Part shown: piece by piece, positions 7,068 through 10,470 of the stretch
How the letters are laid out: every line of letters starts with the position of its first letter
How positions within the stretch are numbered: position 1 is the stretch's first letter
Translations under genes and position numbers: made by a program
Notes under the pieces: model-generated
Databases searched by the model: none
What the model saw: the letters and a program-made list of their open reading frames with translations, nothing else
What the model was told of the DNA's origin: nothing
Source: Pseudomonadota bacterium
Lineage (GTDB): Bacteria; Pseudomonadota; Gammaproteobacteria; Enterobacterales; Enterobacteriaceae
NCBI GenBank assembly: GCA_023454395.1
Contig: JAEYFY010000455.1
Coordinates: forward strand, 1 to 10,470
DNA length: 10,470 nucleotides
Direction: 5' to 3'

Positions 7068-7532
7068 TTAAAGGGGTAAAGCAAAACTCACTTTTACCGT
7101 TTCCATGGGTACTTCTGTTTTTATACTTTGGATACTTGGAATTTGCGTTAAATAATCGGCATGAAAGCGACGATACGTTGCTAAATCTTTCGTCACAATT
7201 CGAATTAACGCATCGCATTCGCCTGCCATTAAATGACACTCAACCACTTCAGGTAATACCTTGATAGCCTTTACAAATTCTTCAATAGTTTCAGCATCTT
7301 GCGCTCTAAACCAAATTCTTGCAAATAAAGATAACCCTGCATCAACCTTACTGCCATCTAATACAGCAACATAACGGGTGATCACACCAGACTCTTCGAG
7401 TAAACGCACGCGGCGAAGACAAGGAGAAGGTGAGAGTCCAACCTCTTTTGCCAGCTCAATGTTTTGGATTTTGCCATCACGTTGAAGCACCTGCAAAATA
7501 TGTTTATCTATCTTATCTAATTTTATTGACAT
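7068..7532 (-). CDS. Lrp/AsnC-family transcriptional regulator
   Basis: This is a small feast/famine regulator of 154 residues. The N-terminal helix-turn-helix is clear (LDKIDKHILQVLQRDGKI, then ELAKEVGLSPSPCLRRVRLLEESGVI). A RAM ligand/oligomer domain follows, with VVECHLMAGECDALIRIV at about residues 97-114, where small effectors such as amino acids usually bind between dimers. I place the start at the ATG at 7532; a TTG one codon upstream (7535) is possible, with AAGG at 7546-7543 serving either. The gene diverges from a LysE-family exporter, a common pairing in which the Lrp-like protein controls amino-acid efflux in response to the exported compound. Two palindromes between the genes are candidate binding sites. 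The protein is not E. coli Lrp itself, and the effector is unknown. The bidirectional terminator at 6945-6983 ends its transcript. Confidence 0.93.
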   Translation of the reverse strand: MSIKLDKIDKHILQVLQRDGKIQNIELAKEVGLSPSPCLRRVRLLEESGVITRYVAVLDGSKVDAGLSLFARIWFRAQDAETIEEFVKAIKVLPEVVECHLMAGECDALIRIVTKDLATYRRFHADYLTQIPSIQSIKTEVPMETVKVSFALPL

Positions 7533-7568
7533 CAAAGATTAACCTTAATTCTATTTGTGGAATTTTAT

Positions 7569-7574
7569 TGCCAA
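7569..7574 (-). promoter_or_regulatory. Possible -35 element of the lrp-type gene
   Basis: The minus strand reads TTGGCA, five of six matches to the sigma-70 -35 consensus. A TAGAAT -10 candidate lies at 7553-7548 after a short 15-base spacer. Confidence 0.3.
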
Positions 7575-7582
7575 TTAATTAT

Positions 7583-7599
7583 TTTTGTTAGCAACAAAA
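7583..7599. promoter_or_regulatory. Palindromic operator candidate, lrp-lysE intergenic region
   Basis: TTTTGTT and AACAAAA flank AGC, a perfect 7-3-7 inverted repeat. Its centre (7591) lies about 46 bases upstream of the start point predicted from the TATAAT at 7625, a usual position for an activator. The divergent Lrp-type protein is the obvious candidate binder, by inference. Confidence 0.5.
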
Positions 7600-7605
7600 C
7601 AACCC

Positions 7606-7623
7606 GATTTTTTCGAAAACATC
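7606..7623. promoter_or_regulatory. Second palindrome overlapping the lysE-type promoter
   Basis: An 18-base palindrome with one mismatched pair runs from GAT to ATC around a TTTTCGAAAA core. It ends one base before the -10 region and fills the promoter spacer. Its centre is 23-24 bases from the first palindrome, about two helical turns, so two regulator dimers could bind side by side. Confidence 0.45.
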
Positions 7624-7624
7624 A

Positions 7625-7630
7625 TATAAT
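7625..7630 (+). promoter_or_regulatory. -10 element of the LysE-family gene
   Basis: An exact TATAAT lies 63 bases before the start codon. The sequence 16-18 bases upstream has no good -35 box, which agrees with control by a protein bound at the adjacent palindromes. Confidence 0.5.
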
Positions 7631-7693
7631 CTTTCCGCTAAATTTCACAGTAAAAACGATATTTCTCTTAAACTATCTCTATCAGGTGAAAAG

Positions 7694-8305
7694 ATGGAAT
7701 TTAACACTTTATTATTATTCGCATTAACGGTTCTACCACTTATCTGCACACCGGGACCAGATATTCTTTTTATCTCATCCCAAGGGTTATCAGGCGGTAT
7801 GAAATCTGCATGGATTGCTAACGCTGGCGTTATATCAGGCTATTTAACCCATGCATTACTAAGCGCGTTAGGGCTTGCTGCCTTAGTATCCGCATCACCC
7901 ATTTTATTTTATTTACTTAAATGGGTTGGCGTGTTCTATATCAGTTATCTTGCAGTCAAAATGTTGATATCTGCCTGCAAAAAAGGTCAATTAGCCCTCG
8001 ATGCCTCAAAAACCTCACACTTATTTCGTAAAGGTTTTTTAACCAGTTTTCTTAATCCTAAAGGGCTATTAGTTTATCTCGCTATTTTACCAAACTTTAT
8101 TGATAATCATAATGATATCGCAACACAATCATTGCTGTTATCTGGGATATTTATCACGACTTGCTTAATTATTTATGGTTTGCTCGGCACATTTTTTGCC
8201 TATATTGGCTTAAAAGGCGGTTTAAGTGAAAAACGTCGCCGCTACAACGATGGCATTGCGGGTGGATTACTCACATTAGCGGCAATTAATCTGGCTTTAA
8301 ATTAG
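7694..8305 (+). CDS. LysE/RhtB-family amino-acid exporter
   Basis: This inner-membrane protein of 203 residues very likely exports an amino acid or derivative. The N-terminal family signature CTPGPDILFISSQGLSGGMKSAW is intact, followed by about six hydrophobic helices. The loop FRKGFLTSFLNPKGLLVYLAILPNFI is the conserved second half of the family, and RRYNDGIAGGLLTLAAINLAL closes the protein. The length is typical. The start at 7694 has AGGTGA four bases upstream. It is divergent from an Lrp/AsnC regulator, which suggests induction by its substrate. The substrate (for example threonine/homoserine, leucine or arginine in known members) cannot be chosen from sequence. Confidence 0.93.
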   Translation: MEFNTLLLFALTVLPLICTPGPDILFISSQGLSGGMKSAWIANAGVISGYLTHALLSALGLAALVSASPILFYLLKWVGVFYISYLAVKMLISACKKGQLALDASKTSHLFRKGFLTSFLNPKGLLVYLAILPNFIDNHNDIATQSLLLSGIFITTCLIIYGLLGTFFAYIGLKGGLSEKRRRYNDGIAGGLLTLAAINLALN

Positions 8306-8329
8306 CCATAATCCTAAGCACTATTTATT

Positions 8330-8376
8330 ATTCTAATCAGAATTTGACCACAAGAATGCCCTCTATTTAAGTGGTC
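8330..8376. repeat. Inverted repeats between the convergent LysE and HutD/Ves genes
   Basis: ATTCT/AGAAT with a four-base loop (8330-8343) is followed by GACCAC (8346-8351) and GTGGTC (8371-8376) with a 19-base loop that straddles the HutD/Ves stop codon. Neither has a proper T-tract, so they are at best weak terminators for the converging transcripts. Confidence 0.3.
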
Positions 8377-8932
8377 GAATATCTGCCCATAATAATTGAC
8401 AATTCGCGGTTAACGGTCTTATTTCACCTTCTCGAATATCAGGTAACCACCAAGCCCCCTGTCCTTTTGATAAACTTTGGCAAGTCGCACCAATTAAAGC
8501 CCATTCACCCTGAGTGACATAAATTAATCCTGCATGAGAACTAGGTAAAATAAGCGGTTGTGTTACTAAGGTCGTCTCTGCTTTCCAACATGTCCGACGC
8601 ACCATAATATTTAGGCACTTTACGCTACCTTTAATTAGTTCAGATTTAACATGAATATCACCTGAAAAATCAAAAGGCTGATAAGAGTCGGTAACGGAAT
8701 AATTAAGAAAACCGGGGCTATTTAAATTGATGCCATTACCTTCTAATAGCACCATTTGCCGTTCAATGTCAGGAAACTGTCCTAATGAGCTATTCTCTTC
8801 GATAGAGGTTAAACACGCTCGCCATGAAAAATCATTATTAACCGGCCAACACACAATTTCTTGCGTTGTGCCTTTTTGATTATTCCATGATATAAACGGT
8901 AACTCTTGTTGATCAAAACAACGTAGCTTCAT
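8363..8932 (-). CDS. HutD/Ves-family protein
   Basis: This is a 189-residue cytoplasmic protein of the HutD/Ves family, cupin-like bicupin-fold proteins whose biochemical role is not settled. HutD is linked to histidine-utilisation operons, and E. coli Ves was reported as cold- and stress-responsive. Visible family blocks are the N-terminal PFISWNNQKGTTQEIVCWP, then FSWRACLTSIEENSSLGQFPDIERQMVLLEGNGI, and a C-terminal GAWWLPD. The usual W-[KR]-N-x-x-G-x-T-REI core is present but the glycine-rich part is altered to NNQKGTT. Length and spacing match E. coli Ves (191 residues as I recall it), and no hut genes are near. I start it at ATG 8932 because a near-perfect AAGGAGG (8944-8938) lies five bases upstream. 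The longer frame from a TTG at 8947 would translate that ribosome site. A palindrome at 8956-8968 lies just upstream. Confidence 0.85.
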   Translation of the reverse strand: MKLRCFDQQELPFISWNNQKGTTQEIVCWPVNNDFSWRACLTSIEENSSLGQFPDIERQMVLLEGNGINLNSPGFLNYSVTDSYQPFDFSGDIHVKSELIKGSVKCLNIMVRRTCWKAETTLVTQPLILPSSHAGLIYVTQGEWALIGATCQSLSKGQGAWWLPDIREGEIRPLTANCQLLWADIRPLK

Positions 8933-8937
8933 TGTAT

Positions 8938-8944
8938 CCTCCTT
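8938..8944 (-). promoter_or_regulatory. Strong ribosome binding site fixing the HutD/Ves start
   Basis: The minus strand reads AAGGAGG five bases before the ATG at 8932, a near-perfect Shine-Dalgarno site and the best in the window. It rules against the TTG start at 8947. Confidence 0.85.
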
Positions 8945-8955
8945 CAATATCTGGC

Positions 8956-8968
8956 TATCAGTCTGATA
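8956..8968. promoter_or_regulatory. Perfect 13-bp palindrome upstream of the HutD/Ves gene
   Basis: TATCAG and CTGATA flank a single T, 11 bases before the ribosome site. It is a candidate operator; the MocR-type regulator encoded next door is one possible binder, by inference only. Confidence 0.35.
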
Positions 8969-9046
8969 ATGAGGTTAAGGATCAATCATTGGAGATTACC
9001 GTCAATAAATCAATAGCTAACTTTTAAAAATGTGCGCTGGCGTCAG

Positions 9047-10462
9047 CTATTTACGTCGTAATTTTCTGCACCCTTCTCCAATAATTTCCATTCCTTTTTC
9101 AGTACGACTATTCCATTGAAAAGAAGCGTTTAAACGAAATGCATGATTAAATTGAGAGCTGGTGGAAAACATTGAACCCGGTGCAATACTCACACTTCTT
9201 TCTAATGCAAAATGATAGAGTTTATTCGCATCAAATGTTGATTCAAACTCTAACCAGAGAAAATATCCTCCTGATGGAATATTCACTTTTACATCTTCTG
9301 GTAAATGCGTTTGTATCGCTTGTAACATACGATAACGCCTTTGTTCTAATAATAATCTTAATCGACGAAGATGCGTATCATAGCCACCTTGTGACAAATA
9401 ATCGGCAATAGCTTGTTGTGTTGGCATACTTGCAGATACTGTACTCATCATTTGCAACTGCTGTATTTTTGTTGCGTGTTTTCCTGCTGCCACCCAACCC
9501 ACACGAAATCCCGGTGCAAGACATTTAGAAAAAGAAGCGCAATGTAAAACGCTATTTGTTTTATCAAAACCTTTTACTGGCATAGGTGCTTTCTGGCTGT
9601 TATAGAGTTCGCCATAGACATCATCTTCAATTAGCGTTATCTGTTTCTTCGCTAATATATCCACCAGTCTTACTTTATTTTCATCAGGCATTGTTCCACC
9701 TAATGGATTTTGACAATGGCTCATCAACCAACAAGCTTTAATATCGTATTGTTCAACCACTTTTTCGAGTTCATCTAAACAAATTCCTGTTACTGGATCT
9801 GTTCTAATGGCAATCGCTTTTAATCGTAAACGCTCAATTGCTTGTAATGCACCATAAAATGCAGGTGATTCAATCACGACCCAGTCACCTGGTTCAGTAA
9901 CAGCTTGCAAACTAAAACTGAGTGATTCCATTGCACCAGCCGTAATCACAATTTCATCTGGAGAGACATGAATTCCTTGTAATGCATAGCGTTGTGCAAT
10001 GTTACGGCGTAACTTTTCATTTCCTGGAGGTAGATTGATCACTGAACTTTGGGGCGCTAAATGTCTGGCAGCAGAAGCCAACGCGCTACTTAATTTAGGC
10101 TGAATAAATAAACTGGGATCGGGGAAAGCGGAACCAAAAGGAATAATTTCAGGATCTTTACACGCTTGAAGTACGTTGAAAATCGAGGTGCTTATTTCAA
10201 CATTTTCACTCATGTGTAGCCCTTTGCTGGCTGTCACCTGACCGAAACGGTTATTGCGATGTGCAACGTAATAACCTGATTGTGGTCGCGCTGTTATCCA
10301 TCCTTGGCTTTCTAATAACTGATACGATTGTAAAACAGTCATCAAACTTAAACCTGATTGTTTCACCGTATCCCGCAATGAAGGTAAACGGTCGCCAGAT
10401 TGCCAGATATTATCTTCAATTTGTTGGCGTATTTGCGCTGCAAGCTGTTCATATCGAGTCAT
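9047..10462 (-). CDS. ydcR: MocR-type regulator: GntR helix-turn-helix fused to aminotransferase-like domain (YdcR-like)
   Basis: This 471-residue protein combines a GntR winged helix (residues 1-66: YEQLAAQIRQQI, SGDRLPSLRD, ARPQSGYYV) with a fold-type I aminotransferase-like domain (about 95-471). PLP-site residues are intact: Asn252 in QNPLG, the Asp pair 280-281 with Tyr283 in EDDVYGEL, Lys313 in SFSKCLAPGFR, Arg320, and Arg443 in FRLNAS for the substrate carboxylate. MocR proteins use PLP or its amino-acid adducts as effectors to regulate nearby genes. Many segments match remembered E. coli YdcR (LPSLRD, YQLLESQG, ENLPPGN-like NLPPGNEK, SFSKCL-PGFR-GWVAAGKHA). The start ATG at 10462 is only eight bases from the edge; no ribosome site is visible and no stop precedes it, so a slightly longer N-terminus cannot be excluded. 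It is upstream of and parallel to the HutD/Ves gene, 114 bases apart. Confidence 0.92.
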   Translation of the reverse strand: MTRYEQLAAQIRQQIEDNIWQSGDRLPSLRDTVKQSGLSLMTVLQSYQLLESQGWITARPQSGYYVAHRNNRFGQVTASKGLHMSENVEISTSIFNVLQACKDPEIIPFGSAFPDPSLFIQPKLSSALASAARHLAPQSSVINLPPGNEKLRRNIAQRYALQGIHVSPDEIVITAGAMESLSFSLQAVTEPGDWVVIESPAFYGALQAIERLRLKAIAIRTDPVTGICLDELEKVVEQYDIKACWLMSHCQNPLGGTMPDENKVRLVDILAKKQITLIEDDVYGELYNSQKAPMPVKGFDKTNSVLHCASFSKCLAPGFRVGWVAAGKHATKIQQLQMMSTVSASMPTQQAIADYLSQGGYDTHLRRLRLLLEQRRYRMLQAIQTHLPEDVKVNIPSGGYFLWLEFESTFDANKLYHFALERSVSIAPGSMFSTSSQFNHAFRLNASFQWNSRTEKGMEIIGEGCRKLRRK

Positions 10463-10470
10463 ATAAAACT

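Noticed and set aside
9034..9045. A GCTG-GCGT-CAGC hairpin after the MocR-type gene as a terminator
   Set aside because: The stem is only four base pairs, and the T run on the minus strand is separated from it by several bases, so termination is not convincing.
1..10470. Mobile elements, CRISPR arrays, riboswitches, tRNA genes or a defence system
   Set aside because: I found no transposase, integrase, spaced repeat array, aptamer-like leader or tRNA-like fold, and all nine long genes belong to known metabolic, transport, resistance or regulatory families.

Overview
The window reads as chromosomal DNA of a Proteus species, most likely from the P. vulgaris / P. penneri group. The grounds are AT-rich, densely packed enterobacterial-type genes and, above all, a divergent LysR-regulator / class A beta-lactamase pair that I recognise as the chromosomal cefuroximase locus of these species (cumR-cumA in P. 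vulgaris, hugA in P. penneri). The species call rests on recognition from memory, not on a search. I see no insertion sequence, integron, phage gene, CRISPR array, tRNA or rRNA.

Layout. (1) Positions 3-4898, plus strand: a compact operon cut by the left edge. It encodes a TAXI-type TRAP solute receptor (5' end missing), a fused 4TM/12TM TRAP permease, a GntR/FCD repressor and an LhgO-type L-2-hydroxyglutarate oxidase, and it ends in a clear intrinsic terminator at 4932-4958. The likely logic is uptake of a C5 dicarboxylate (2-oxoglutarate and/or L-2-hydroxyglutarate), flavin-dependent oxidation of L-2-hydroxyglutarate to 2-oxoglutarate at the membrane, and control by a metal-binding FCD regulator. 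The substrate is inferred from neighbours, not shown by the sequence. (2) Positions 4968-6911: the LysR regulator (minus) and the beta-lactamase (plus) diverge from a 150-bp intergenic region holding a perfect 9-10-9 inverted repeat, a good LysR operator candidate. (3) Positions 6945-6983: a bidirectional terminator between the convergent beta-lactamase and lrp-type genes. (4) Positions 7068-8305: an Lrp/AsnC regulator (minus) divergent from a LysE/RhtB amino-acid exporter (plus), with two palindromes and a consensus -10 box between them. (5) Positions 8363-10462, minus strand: a HutD/Ves-family small protein downstream of a MocR-type (GntR plus aminotransferase) regulator resembling E. coli YdcR, whose start lies 8 bases from the right edge.

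Four of the nine genes are divergently paired with, or embedded beside, their presumed regulators, so this is a region of small self-regulated modules. All nine protein families are known. The points worth following up are the transporter-FCD-LhgO operon, the apparently uncleaved membrane anchor of its receptor, the operator candidates, and two start-codon corrections (the Lrp and HutD/Ves genes). No intergenic gap exceeds about 160 bases.
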